Below, piece after piece: positions 34,061-42,575 of a stretch of DNA of 64,000 bases. The DNA comes from Selenomonadaceae bacterium (GTDB lineage: Bacteria > Bacillota > Negativicutes > Selenomonadales > Selenomonadaceae), in the NCBI GenBank assembly GCA_030523645.1, contig JAUNIB010000011.1:1-64000 (forward strand), written 5' to 3'. Within the stretch, counting starts at the first letter, position 1. The number at the start of each line of letters is the position of its first letter. The translations under genes and the position numbers were made by a program. The notes under the pieces are model-generated. The model was not told the origin of the DNA and did not search any database. It saw only the letters and a list, made by a program, of their open reading frames with translations.

Positions 34061-35353
34061 TTACTGCAGGGATGCAGCTCGCTCTGCCGGGCTGACAATA
34101 TCGGTGATGCGGACACCGAAGTTTTCATCAATGACTACGACCTCGCCCTTGGCCAGGAACTTACCATTGACGAAAATATCTACCGGCTCACCGGCCAGCT
34201 TGTCAAGCTCGATAATGGAGCCGGAGGACAGCTCAAGAATATCCTTGATTGTCTTCTTGGTACGGCCCAGCTCAACAGTAACCTGCAAAGGTACATCCAG
34301 AATAAGTCCGATGTTTGCATCGTTTACCTGAACCGGAGTAGTGGACAGCGGCATGAATTGTGCCTGTGCTGCCGGAACACCGGTGGCGATGTGAGACTGC
34401 CCGTACATTGGCTGCTGCGGCATCATCATCTGAGGCTGCATCATTGGCTGCTGGGGCATCATCTGGGGCTGCATCATCGGCTGCTGCGGCATCATCTGAG
34501 GCTGCATCATTTCCGGCTGCGGTGCCATCATGGGAGGCGGCGGCGGAGCGGCGGCCGGAGCCGGAGCTGCCGGGGCAGGAGCCTCGGGAACAGCAGGCGC
34601 TGCAGGAGGTGCCGGCGGCTCGGGAGCAGGAGGCTCCGGCTCTGCCGGCTGCGGATTCATGAGACTGTCTACCATCTCTTTCGCGATAGGTACAGGCAGT
34701 ATCTGCATGATTTCGCTATTGATGAGACCCTCGACTTCCATGTTGAAGGAAATCTTTACAACAGTCTCTTCCGGATTGATTATCTCGGTAATCTTCCCCT
34801 CGCTGCCAAGGTCAATCATATTGACCACCGGAGGCGAGATGTCAACCTTCTTGCTGAAGAGAGTGGACAGGGAAGTTGCCACAGAGCCCATCATCTGGTT
34901 CATGGCTTCCGCCACGGCACTCATGTGGATTTCTGTCAGCTCTTCGCCGGGATTCTGACCGTCGCCGCCCATCATAAGGTCAGCGATAATCTTTGCATCA
35001 TCAGCCTGAATGGCGAGGATATTATCACCGGCGATACCCACAGTGCAGCCTACCTCAACGATGAGATAGGGCATGGGGTAATCTTCCTTTATCATTCCCA
35101 AGGTATAGAGAGATACCCGGGGAGTTGTAATTGACACTTTATGACCAAGGAGCACGGACATTGTTGTTGCCGCGCTGCCCATGGAAATATTGCCGATTTC
35201 GCCAAGGGCGTCCTTTTCCATATCGGAGAGCAGCGTCTGGTCAGGCGCGGCAACACTGCCGCTGGCCTCTGCTGCCGGCTCCGGCGTCGAAGCGCCAAGA
35301 CTTCCGCCATTCAGCAGGGCGTCAATTTCTTCCTGAGAAATACTATCACTCAT
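34061..35353 (-). CDS. fliY: Flagellar switch phosphatase FliY (FliN-type C-terminus)
   Basis: 430 residues. N-terminus MSDSISQEEIDALL is a CheY-P binding peptide; residues about 30-210 form a CheC-like phosphatase domain with two motifs (LGEIGNISMGSA and VAEAMNQMMGSV); a long Pro/Ala then Met/Gln/Pro repeat linker (about 230-330) follows; the C-terminal SpoA domain (LDVPLQVTVELGRTKKTIKD, GEPVDIFVNGK) is the C-ring part. The ATG at 35353 overlaps the fliM stop (ATGAGTGA); an ATG at 35365 is possible. It removes phosphate from CheY-P at the motor. Confidence 0.95.
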   Translation of the reverse strand: MSDSISQEEIDALLNGGSLGASTPEPAAEASGSVAAPDQTLLSDMEKDALGEIGNISMGSAATTMSVLLGHKVSITTPRVSLYTLGMIKEDYPMPYLIVEVGCTVGIAGDNILAIQADDAKIIADLMMGGDGQNPGEELTEIHMSAVAEAMNQMMGSVATSLSTLFSKKVDISPPVVNMIDLGSEGKITEIINPEETVVKISFNMEVEGLINSEIMQILPVPIAKEMVDSLMNPQPAEPEPPAPEPPAPPAAPAVPEAPAPAAPAPAAAPPPPPMMAPQPEMMQPQMMPQQPMMQPQMMPQQPMMQPQMMMPQQPMYGQSHIATGVPAAQAQFMPLSTTPVQVNDANIGLILDVPLQVTVELGRTKKTIKDILELSSGSIIELDKLAGEPVDIFVNGKFLAKGEVVVIDENFGVRITDIVSPAERAASLQ

Positions 35354-36350
35354 CCGTATTTTCATCCCTTTCCGAAGCTATCCGCGTAATCTGTACGGCA
35401 GCCCGCTTGCCAAATGTGCCGGGGCGGCAGTAGAATTTCGGGTTGCTGCCGATTATTACGGGCAGCTCGTCTTCCACCTTCGTATCGAGCTGGAGTACAT
35501 CGCCAAAATTCAGGCTCAGGAACTCCCGGATGGAGATGGAGATACTGCCCAGCTCCACAATCATGGGAACCTTGGTGCGGGTAATCTTCCGCTCCAGGAT
35601 TGCCACTTGCTCGGGTTGATGCTCCTTGGCCGCCGAAGAAGCGACCCAGAAGGTAGTGGTTAGCTTGCTCATTATGGGCTCCAGAACAAGATACGGCATA
35701 CAGATGTTCATGAAGCCTTCTACCTCGCCGATAGTGACCTTCATAGTGATGATTACTACCATGTCACTGGGAGGTACGATTTGGGTGAAGGCAGGATTTG
35801 CCTCCATCATTTCTATGCGCGGCGACATAGTCACCACATTGAGCCACGCCTCTCGGAGATTGTCCAGCGCTTTTGCAAGCGACTTCCTGATGACAGCCTC
35901 CTCTATCTCGGTGAGATTGCGCGGCTTTACCGTATTCTCACCAGAACCGCCGAAAATTCTGTCAATGATGGAAAACGCGATACTCGTATCGATTTCCAAA
36001 ATTATATTGCCCTTTAGCGGCGGTACTGCCAGGATGGAGATTACACTAGGATTTGCCAGTGACTGAACGAATTCCTGATAGGTAAACTGCTCAACGGAGA
36101 CAACCTCCACATTTACCAGTGTGCGGAGGGTCGTCGACAGATGCGTATTCCACAGACGACCGAAGTTCTCGTGAATCATGTACAGGGTACGGATCTGATC
36201 CTTACTGAACTTATCGGGTCGCTTGAAGTCGTATGTCTTGACCTTTTTCTGCTCCTCCTCGGCCTTGATTTCTTCAGCGGACACACTGCCGCTGGTCAGG
36301 GACGAGAGAAGCTTGTCTATCTCAGATTGTGATAGTACGTCTTCTGCCAA
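35346..36350 (-). CDS. fliM: Flagellar motor switch protein FliM
   Basis: 334 residues. C-ring protein that binds CheY-P and reverses the motor. The N-terminal peptide VLSQSEIDKLLSSL is the CheY-P docking helix; the CheC-like middle has FSIIDRIFGGSGENT; the SpoA C-terminus has VPMIVELGSISISIREFLSL. The start is a TTG with GGAGG seven bases upstream, a strong ribosome site. It overlaps fliY by 8 bases. Confidence 0.96.
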   Translation of the reverse strand: MAEDVLSQSEIDKLLSSLTSGSVSAEEIKAEEEQKKVKTYDFKRPDKFSKDQIRTLYMIHENFGRLWNTHLSTTLRTLVNVEVVSVEQFTYQEFVQSLANPSVISILAVPPLKGNIILEIDTSIAFSIIDRIFGGSGENTVKPRNLTEIEEAVIRKSLAKALDNLREAWLNVVTMSPRIEMMEANPAFTQIVPPSDMVVIITMKVTIGEVEGFMNICMPYLVLEPIMSKLTTTFWVASSAAKEHQPEQVAILERKITRTKVPMIVELGSISISIREFLSLNFGDVLQLDTKVEDELPVIIGSNPKFYCRPGTFGKRAAVQITRIASERDENTDE

Positions 36351-36422
36351 TCTTCATCCTCCTTCCTCGAAATTTTTGAGACCTTAACAAAAGCCTTCAA
36401 CGGCTAAATCAGGGTCCCGCTA

Positions 36423-36956
36423 TTACTGCAGGATGAAGCTGGTAAAGTAAATAGAATAAACGGAGGCTACACCGAGAGCCTTGTTGAGCTCTGTACGAAG
36501 CTTCTCCTTGAGCTCATCCTGTTTGGAAGCATCAAAGCTCTCCAACTTTTCAGAGCGCAGAATGTGGAGGACAGTATCGAGAATCTTGGTCTCAGCTATC
36601 GGCTGAACCTTGCCGTCCTTGATATTATCCTTCTTGCCGGGGTTCAGCTCCAGGACGATGCCTATCTTCAGGAAGTGGCCGCCCTTGATACCGCCGACAT
36701 TGACCATAAGGCCCTCGTCACCCTTGCCCAGCTTTACAAAAACACCGGGGTCGTGGTTCTTCTCGGGATCTATGGGATTGTTTGCAGAATGCAGGAAATG
36801 CTGAACTACATAGTAAGAAATACCGCCGGCAGCTGCCAATGCCAAAAGAACACCGGCAACAATCATAATGATTTTCTTTTTACCACCATTGGATTTTTCT
36901 TCGACGGCAGCGTCATCCTCTTCCGTCTCCTCAGCCGTGGTTTCTTCATCAGCCAT
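36423..36956 (-). CDS. fliL: Flagellar basal body-associated protein FliL
   Basis: 177 residues. A single-helix membrane protein near the stator that supports torque. An acidic N-terminus, one membrane helix (about 29-48, IIMIVAGVLLALAAAGGISY) and an extracytoplasmic domain (LKIGIVLELNP, LRTELNKALG) end in VYSIYFTSFILQ, the FliL signature end. The ATG at 36956 has AAGGAG seven bases upstream. Confidence 0.93.
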   Translation of the reverse strand: MADEETTAEETEEDDAAVEEKSNGGKKKIIMIVAGVLLALAAAGGISYYVVQHFLHSANNPIDPEKNHDPGVFVKLGKGDEGLMVNVGGIKGGHFLKIGIVLELNPGKKDNIKDGKVQPIAETKILDTVLHILRSEKLESFDASKQDELKEKLRTELNKALGVASVYSIYFTSFILQ

Positions 36957-37032
36957 GGGTATCACTCCTTCTCTATTATTTAGTGGTTATTTTCTTTTAT
37001 ATCTACGGCAGCAGCCGCAATATTCTAATTAA

Positions 37033-37233
37033 TTAAATCTTGTGGAGAGCCCGTCTGTAGGTCATGACCCTCCTGACCACCTCATCCATGGGCTGGTCAA
37101 CAATGAGCTTCTTGCCATTAAGGAGTGTAATTACCGTATCGGGAGTTTCCTCAATCGTTTCTATTATTTCGGCGTTGAGGACAAAATCTCCTTTTTTATT
37201 TGACTCGGAGTTAAATTTCGTAAGTTTAATCAT
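37033..37233 (-). CDS. flbD: Flagellar FlbD family protein
   Basis: 66 residues. Starts MIKLTKFNSES and holds FVLNAEIIETIEETPDTVIT and LNGKKLIVDQPMDEV, the small FlbD family of Firmicute fla operons (unrelated to the Caulobacter regulator of that name). Function unknown. The ATG at 37233 has GGAG nine bases upstream; the longer frame is not needed. It follows a 266-base gap after flgE. Confidence 0.88.
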   Translation of the reverse strand: MIKLTKFNSESNKKGDFVLNAEIIETIEETPDTVITLLNGKKLIVDQPMDEVVRRVMTYRRALHKI

Positions 37234-37360
37234 AAAACATTCTCCTTTTCTTGGCAAGGTATACAGCAAAGAAAAATGAATAATTATGCCTAGTTTCGTT
37301 TATTTTTGAGAAAATTGGGTAATTTGACCAATTATACTCGGGAACAATAGCAGGCGGGAA

Positions 37361-37491
37361 GGTGAGTCCTACGGACTCACCATTCCGTCTGTTTGTTTTA
37401 TCTTGGGGTCTCACATTCAGAGGGTTAACGATGTTCATATCGCTCTTTACCCCTCAGTCAGCTGCGCTGACAGCTCCCCTAGCGGGGAGCC
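37361..37491. repeat. Hairpin (37361-37381) and type C double-hairpin repeat (37449-37491) after flgE
   Basis: GGTGAGTCC-tac-GGACTCACC is a perfect 9-bp stem. The type C repeat reads CCCCTCAGTCAGCTGCGCTG then AGCTCCCC-tag-CGGGGAGC and is right after the flgE stop (37500). The gap 37234-37499 has no gene. A weak promoter-like TTCTCA...CATAAT, reading toward flbD, lies nearer flbD; hook protein is needed in excess, so partial termination here would make sense, but that is inference. Confidence 0.65.
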
Positions 37492-37499
37492 TTTATTGG

Positions 37500-38906
37500 T
37501 TACCGCTTCATGTTGATGAGAGTCTCCAGCATTTCGTCGGAGACGGTGATTACCTTGGAGTTGGACTGATAGCCGCGCTGAGTGACAATCATAGTAGAGA
37601 ACTCGTTGGCCAAGTCGACATTGGACATTTCCAGTGCCGAGGCAGTGATGGTGCAGCCAAGGTCGCTGGCAGTCTTTACATTCGGCTCACCGGAATTGTT
37701 TGACTTCTGGAAGAGAGAAGCGCCCTTCGCAGTGAGACCACCGGCGTTATTGAACTGAGCTACAGCTACGACAGCTTCCTTCTGATTGATACCGTTGGAG
37801 TAGGTACCGGTGATAGTACCGGAGGAGTCGATGTTTACCTCTACAAGAGTACCGGCAGCATTGCCGTCGCAGGCACCGTTTACGGTGTTGGAGCCGGCAT
37901 ACTGAGTAAGTCCGGTAACATCAATCGCTACAGTTCCTTCAGCAGCTTCACCGCTGCCTTTTGGACTAAAAGTCATTTTCCCGGAACCGCTTTTATAAGA
38001 GCCATCCTTATTGAACACTACATCAAATTTATCAATAGTAACAGCTATCTTTTCAGTAGTACCGTCCTCTTCATAGAATGTTTTTGTGCCACCAATCCCA
38101 CCGGTATCACTCTCAATATAAACACTCCACTTATCTCCTGTCGTGCCATTCTTTGACATCATTACGGGAATTGTGTAATCATTTCCCAAGCTATCATATA
38201 TAGTCAATGTTGTAGTAAGCGGCAGACTATAATTAGCTTGATAAACACCGCTAGTAACTGTTACAGCAGTCCCATCAGACATTGTCAATGTAAGTGGTGC
38301 AGCTGCAGAAGCTTCGGCTGGAGAGCCGGCACTCGTTCCGTCACTTTTTGTTATCTTGGTAACCATGGCGGCTGCAGCATTCAAATTTTTGTCGTACTTT
38401 GCCTGAGTTGTAGCTTCCGCTGCCATAGGTTTACCGGACGGAATGCAGATTTTTCCCGCAGCGGAATTAGTGTTTACTTCACCGTCTACACCCATCCAGC
38501 CCTGAACATACTGTCCAGCAGAGTTTACATAGTTGCCCTGACCATCGAACTTAAAAGCACCGTTACGGGTATAGTACACGCCGCTGCCGTCCTGGACGAT
38601 GAAGAGGCCGTCTCCCGAGAGGCACAGGTCAGTATTGGAGCTGGTGGTCTGGACGGAACCATCCTTGAACATCTTATCAATGGAGGCATTGCCTACACCG
38701 AGACCTACCTGAATAGGGTTTACGCCGCCCTTGTTGTCCTGAGGAGCAGCGGCGCCGCTGGAGGTCTGGTAGAGGGTGTCCTGATAGGTAGCACGGAAAG
38801 ATTTAAAACCGGTGGTATTAACATTTGCAATGTTGTTGCCTACAACATCCATACCGGTCTGGTGAGCCTTGAGGCCAGCCACGCCGGAGTAGAGAGAACG
38901 CATCAT
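37500..38906 (-). CDS. flgE: Flagellar hook protein FlgE
   Basis: 468 residues. Builds the flexible hook. The N-terminus MMRSLYSGVAGLKAHQTGMD, then VVGNNIANVNTTGFK, and the C-terminus (LEMSNVDLANEFSTMIVTQR, GYQSNSKVITVSDEMLETLI) are the coiled D0 parts. The exposed middle (residues about 157-315, bases 37960-38440) is AT-richer and has other codon choices than the conserved ends, typical of a fast-changing or exchanged surface domain. No signal peptide; exported by the flagellar apparatus. Confidence 0.96.
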   Translation of the reverse strand: MMRSLYSGVAGLKAHQTGMDVVGNNIANVNTTGFKSFRATYQDTLYQTSSGAAAPQDNKGGVNPIQVGLGVGNASIDKMFKDGSVQTTSSNTDLCLSGDGLFIVQDGSGVYYTRNGAFKFDGQGNYVNSAGQYVQGWMGVDGEVNTNSAAGKICIPSGKPMAAEATTQAKYDKNLNAAAAMVTKITKSDGTSAGSPAEASAAAPLTLTMSDGTAVTVTSGVYQANYSLPLTTTLTIYDSLGNDYTIPVMMSKNGTTGDKWSVYIESDTGGIGGTKTFYEEDGTTEKIAVTIDKFDVVFNKDGSYKSGSGKMTFSPKGSGEAAEGTVAIDVTGLTQYAGSNTVNGACDGNAAGTLVEVNIDSSGTITGTYSNGINQKEAVVAVAQFNNAGGLTAKGASLFQKSNNSGEPNVKTASDLGCTITASALEMSNVDLANEFSTMIVTQRGYQSNSKVITVSDEMLETLINMKR

Positions 38907-39004
38907 AGTGAATACACACTCCTTTTAATAAATTGCGAATGTGCAGTATAGCGAGCCGCGTCTGTCGTTCGGCGGCTCAGAGCCTCCTGAAGAGGTCCAG
39001 CTCT

Positions 39005-39415
39005 TTAGATTATCGCTGCACTGTCGATATTGGTAAAAATATTTTCTCGGGCACTCATGCCGTCCATGGCGGTTATTACCTTGCGATTGGCAACGCTCAC
39101 AACGAGGGCGATGTCATTCATGTAGATGAGGGATTCCTTCGCACCCTTCTGGGCCATTTTTTCTACGGTGTCGTCCAGTCTCGCCAAGTCCTGCTCGGAG
39201 AGGTCGAGCTGACGGCTTTCCAGCCGCTCTACTGCGTGGCGGGAAAAGCTGACCTGTCTCGCATGCTTCCTTGCTGCGTCCAGGGCACCGGCAAAGGATA
39301 ATCCGCCTTCGTTTGTATTCCCGCTGCCTGTACGGGCACGAAGGTTGCTTTCGCCTGATGAGGCGGGGACGGGGATGAGTGGCTGCCCGGTATAGAATAT
39401 TCCGAGATTTGCCAT
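39005..39415 (-). CDS. Flagellar operon protein (TIGR02530 type)
   Basis: 136 residues. The C-terminal part is the family signature: FSRHAVERLESRQLDLS, KGAKESLIYMNDIALVVSV, NRKVITAMDGMSARENIFTN, IDSAAII. Always found between flgD and flgE in Firmicutes; its exact role is unknown, perhaps in hook assembly. The ATG follows the flgD stop by 12 bases. Confidence 0.88.
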   Translation of the reverse strand: MANLGIFYTGQPLIPVPASSGESNLRARTGSGNTNEGGLSFAGALDAARKHARQVSFSRHAVERLESRQLDLSEQDLARLDDTVEKMAQKGAKESLIYMNDIALVVSVANRKVITAMDGMSARENIFTNIDSAAII

Positions 39416-39427
39416 GTCATTCTCCTT

Positions 39428-39880
39428 TTAGCCGAGGGTACCGATGCGGGTAATCTCGCCGATGTTTACCTTGTGCTGGGCTCCGGAAGCATCTACCGCG
39501 ACGATAGAAGGATTTCCGTCCGAAATGGAAACGGCCTTGATGCTGCCTTCCATTGCCTTGCCTGCTTCATCCATCCACTGAACGCCCTGTCCAATCATGG
39601 AGGTAAGCTGACCGACCAGAAGTGAAGTGTCGATGTTGTCCACAACATCCATAATCTTGGTGAGGCCGCTGGCTACATTGGTCATCTGCTCCAGTGCGGA
39701 GAACTGAGCCAGCTGAGCGAGGTATTCACCGTTGTCCATGGGGTCGAGGGGGTCCTGATAGCGCATCTGAGTAACCAGAAGCTGGAGGAATGCATCCTTG
39801 CCCAGAGTGTCCTTTGCGGCGCTGCTGATGGCCTGAGTGGTGTCCTGAGTATTGTTGTTTGTTACACCTGATACCGGCAT
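39428..39880 (-). CDS. flgD: Flagellar hook capping protein FlgD
   Basis: 150 residues. Scaffold at the growing hook tip. The conserved N-terminus LGKDAFLQLLVTQMRYQDPL is clear, followed by NGEYLAQLAQFSALEQM. It is shorter than enterobacterial FlgD (over 200 residues), with only a small C-terminal beta part, as in Bacillus. The ATG at 39880 has AAAGGAG eight bases upstream; an earlier ATG (39931) is unlikely. Confidence 0.92.
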   Translation of the reverse strand: MPVSGVTNNNTQDTTQAISSAAKDTLGKDAFLQLLVTQMRYQDPLDPMDNGEYLAQLAQFSALEQMTNVASGLTKIMDVVDNIDTSLLVGQLTSMIGQGVQWMDEAGKAMEGSIKAVSISDGNPSIVAVDASGAQHKVNIGEITRIGTLG

Positions 39881-39925
39881 ATTATTTGCTCCTTTCTTAA
39901 AAATTTCTCTGTAATTTTTCTTTCG

Positions 39926-39963
39926 GTCCACCTTCGGTGGCGGGCGGACTGCGGTCCGCCCCT
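39926..39963. repeat. Hairpin pair (type D) between fliK and flgD
   Basis: CCACCTTCGGTGG followed by GGGCGGACtgcGGTCCGCCC, two tight stems in a 97-base gap. Resembles the unit at 7724-7745. No gene. Confidence 0.6.
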
Positions 39964-39977
39964 ACTTGGTGTAGGGA

Positions 39978-41639
39978 TTACACGCGATAGTCGAGGATAG
40001 TGTCGGTGGCATTGTTCACCGGATTTGCTGCATCGGTACTGATGACACCGGCGGCACTGCCGTTTTCGGCTGCGGTCATTCCTTCAGCCTCGTCAATTCC
40101 GGCGATTCCGCTGACCCGGCGATTGCCGTTTCCGCTGGTACCTGCCTGCTGACTCTGCTGCTGTGCGAACTGGCTCATCTGTCCCTGCGTTTCACTGCGG
40201 GTGAAGAAGTCCTCGCTGAGTCCGGCGCCTACGCTTACATTGTCTACCTTCAGTCCCTGCTGCTGCAGTTCCTGCTTAAGCTGAGTAAGCTGGCTCTCGA
40301 TAGCGGCTCTTACCTGTGCATTCTCGCTCTGGAATACCGCGGTGACTGCACCGTTGTTGGCCACGCTGACCTTCATGGTAAGCTGTCCGAGATGCTCAGG
40401 CTTCAGCTGCATTACCAGCTCGGTAGTCTGGGCGGTGCGAATCATCCTGACCTGCTCAACAATCTGCTGACGGATGTCGTAGATATCGGCGGGGGCTGCA
40501 GTCTGAGGCTGCTCCTGCTCGACCTGCGGTACTTCAATCTGCTGAGTCTGCTGGCTGAGGCCGGCAGCTGCGCTGCCGCTCTTGTCCTCTGACTCGGTGC
40601 GGATTCCCGACAGGCGGGCCGTCTTCGTCAGATACAGCTCGGGGTTCTTCGCGGCTGCCCCGTCAAGAATCGCTCTGGGGATAGCAGTACGCTTGTCCTC
40701 CGGATCATCCTGCGGGTTGCTTAGTCGCTCCTTCAGCTCCTCATTCATGCCCACGATAATCTGAGACAATTCCTGCTGAGGTGTCTGCGGCTTATCCTGA
40801 TTCAGACTGCTCATTGCTTCCTCGGAAATTTTCACATTGGTAAGTCCGAGAGCGGAGCTGTCATCCAGTACCTGATTGTCTACCACCAGTTCACTGCGGC
40901 TCATAAGAGTCTGCGGCTCATCCGTCTGCGGCTGATTCAGTCCCAGTGCTCTGGATGCGGTGGCGGCTGTCATGGCAGCCAGGTCATCGGCTATAGCACC
41001 GGCAGTGTTTACCAGAAGCCCTTCAATATTCTGGGCATCACCGGTAGGAACATTTACCTGCTGACCGATTGTAACCTCGCCCTCATAGCGTCCGGAGAGC
41101 TGATTGAGGAGAGAGCTGTCTGCCTTCGCCGTTGTGCTGTCGGGAAGCAGCTCATTGATAGCGCTGCCATGAAGCATGGCGAGAGGAGTACGACCGCTGT
41201 CCGGATTGGTTTCCTGACCGATTGCCTCAATAGCGGTGATGGCTTCCACCGGATTGGCTACCGGATCCTCCAGCTGTACCGGCTGCTCAGTTTCCTGCTC
41301 TGCGGCCACCGGCTGGGTGACTGTCAGAAGGGTGAGGATTTCACCGGATTTTACTGCTGCCTTTACCTCGTCCTCCGGCTCTTCAGTCTGGGGTGTCCCC
41401 TTGACCTGTCCCGGCTTCTTATCGGCGGCGGGTGCTGCTTCGCTGTATTTATCAGCCGATTTGTCCGCTGGCTTATCCGTCTGGTATGCCTGCTCACGAG
41501 CCTTGTCGAGAGTGCTGTCAAAGGACTTGCCTGCGGCTCCGGCGGTACCGTTCACCATATCAGCCTGACCACGGTCAGTCGATACTGTCGGTGTGGGAAG
41601 AACAGAGAAAAGATTTACTTTCGTTTCCACTGTGCTCAT
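39978..41639 (-). CDS. fliK: Flagellar hook-length control protein FliK
   Basis: 553 residues. Secreted ruler that sets hook length and flips FlhB specificity. The first 380 residues are low-complexity, Gln/Glu/Thr-rich with little conservation; the C-terminal domain (about 400-490) holds the FliK core, with ELVMQLKPEHLGQLTMKVSV and VRAAIESQLTQLKQELQQQG. The ATG has GGGAGGTG upstream. Confidence 0.9.
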   Translation of the reverse strand: MSTVETKVNLFSVLPTPTVSTDRGQADMVNGTAGAAGKSFDSTLDKAREQAYQTDKPADKSADKYSEAAPAADKKPGQVKGTPQTEEPEDEVKAAVKSGEILTLLTVTQPVAAEQETEQPVQLEDPVANPVEAITAIEAIGQETNPDSGRTPLAMLHGSAINELLPDSTTAKADSSLLNQLSGRYEGEVTIGQQVNVPTGDAQNIEGLLVNTAGAIADDLAAMTAATASRALGLNQPQTDEPQTLMSRSELVVDNQVLDDSSALGLTNVKISEEAMSSLNQDKPQTPQQELSQIIVGMNEELKERLSNPQDDPEDKRTAIPRAILDGAAAKNPELYLTKTARLSGIRTESEDKSGSAAAGLSQQTQQIEVPQVEQEQPQTAAPADIYDIRQQIVEQVRMIRTAQTTELVMQLKPEHLGQLTMKVSVANNGAVTAVFQSENAQVRAAIESQLTQLKQELQQQGLKVDNVSVGAGLSEDFFTRSETQGQMSQFAQQQSQQAGTSGNGNRRVSGIAGIDEAEGMTAAENGSAAGVISTDAANPVNNATDTILDYRV

Positions 41640-41672
41640 ATTTTCACCTCCCTTCGCTGCGGTTATATTTAC

Positions 41673-41804
41673 AACGGCTGTCGCCGTTATATGCCATTAT
41701 GGAGAAATTGCCCTGCAATTTCCTAACTGTATTATCGAAGTTTAAGCTGATTGCTTTTAGAAATCCGCCTGATTTTTAATCAAAGATTAATGCTTCAGGT
41801 GGAT
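41673..41804. other. Three hairpins in the gap between the motE-like gene and fliK
   Basis: AACGGC/GCCGTT (41673-41688), GAAATTGC/GCAATTTC (41704-41722) and a nested structure ATCCGCCTGA/TCAGGTGGAT around TTAATC/GATTAA (41763-41804), whose outer arm includes the last codons of the upstream gene. No promoter is obvious. They could pause, process or shield the operon RNA. Confidence 0.5.
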
Positions 41805-42505
41805 GTAAGTACAGTCCGTCTGCCGGTAAAGATTATGTTGGAGAATCTGGCGGCCTTCGCCGGGTCCAGCTTCGCCAGTATCTTAGCGGAGACACCTTCC
41901 TCCATTCGCTGAAGGACGGCTACCGCCACATCATCCTGAAGGTTGTCAATAATCTTTGCCGCTTCGTCCGGCTTCATATCGGTATAGAGGCGGGCCAGCT
42001 TGGAGACTCGCTTCTTCTCGGCCGCTGCCCGTGCCTGCCGCTCTTTCTCAATCTTTTCGTTATTGACGACGACAGCCGGAGACTTCTTTGCGTCGGCCTC
42101 CTTCTTCGCATCGGCGGCGGCTTTTTTCTCTTCCTCCAGCCGCTTTGCTTCTTCCTCAGCTATCCGCTTGGCCTCAGACTCAGCAGCCTGCCGCTCCTCT
42201 TCTTCCTTCTGAGCCTTGTACTCAGCGTACCGTTCCCATGGGAGCTTTACGAAATACTCACCCACAACTGGCCAGTCGTAGATTTTGTGCTCATCGTTCA
42301 GCTTATCAAGGTCCACCATCTTCAGGTAGACTCCGATGAAGAAGCCTGCGGTAACAAGAAGCCCTATGCCCAAAAGGCGCAGGAGGTTCAGACCAACGAA
42401 TTTGCCGACACGAACTTTCCAGCTGGCTTTTGCCGGTTTGCGGATTATTCGCTTTTTCTTTTTTCCTGCTTTTACGCCGGCTACTGCCGGTTTTTCTTCT
42501 GCCAT
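41795..42505 (-). CDS. MotE-like flagellar membrane protein (YlxF type, MgtE-N-like domain)
   Basis: 236 residues: basic N-terminus, one membrane helix (about 42-62, LGIGLLVTAGFFIGVYLKMV), a Glu/Lys/Ala-rich coiled coil (about 95-165) and a C-terminal MgtE-N-like domain (YTDMKPDEAAKIIDNLQDDV, then VLQRMEEGVSAKILAKLDPA), similar to FliG's middle. This build matches YlxF/MotE proteins of fla operons, thought to act on motor or stator proteins. The role is inferred from family. Confidence 0.8.
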   Translation of the reverse strand: MAEEKPAVAGVKAGKKKKRIIRKPAKASWKVRVGKFVGLNLLRLLGIGLLVTAGFFIGVYLKMVDLDKLNDEHKIYDWPVVGEYFVKLPWERYAEYKAQKEEEERQAAESEAKRIAEEEAKRLEEEKKAAADAKKEADAKKSPAVVVNNEKIEKERQARAAAEKKRVSKLARLYTDMKPDEAAKIIDNLQDDVAVAVLQRMEEGVSAKILAKLDPAKAARFSNIIFTGRRTVLTST

Positions 42506-42575
42506 TTTATCACCCTATATGCCGCTCAGGCGGCGTGATGTGGTGGGCTGCTCACTCGCAGCCGTTTCGGGGAGG

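Noticed and set aside
37280-37320. SigD or SigA promoter before flbD
   Set aside because: The best match (TTCTCA...CATAAT) is weak, so I mention it only in the repeat entry.
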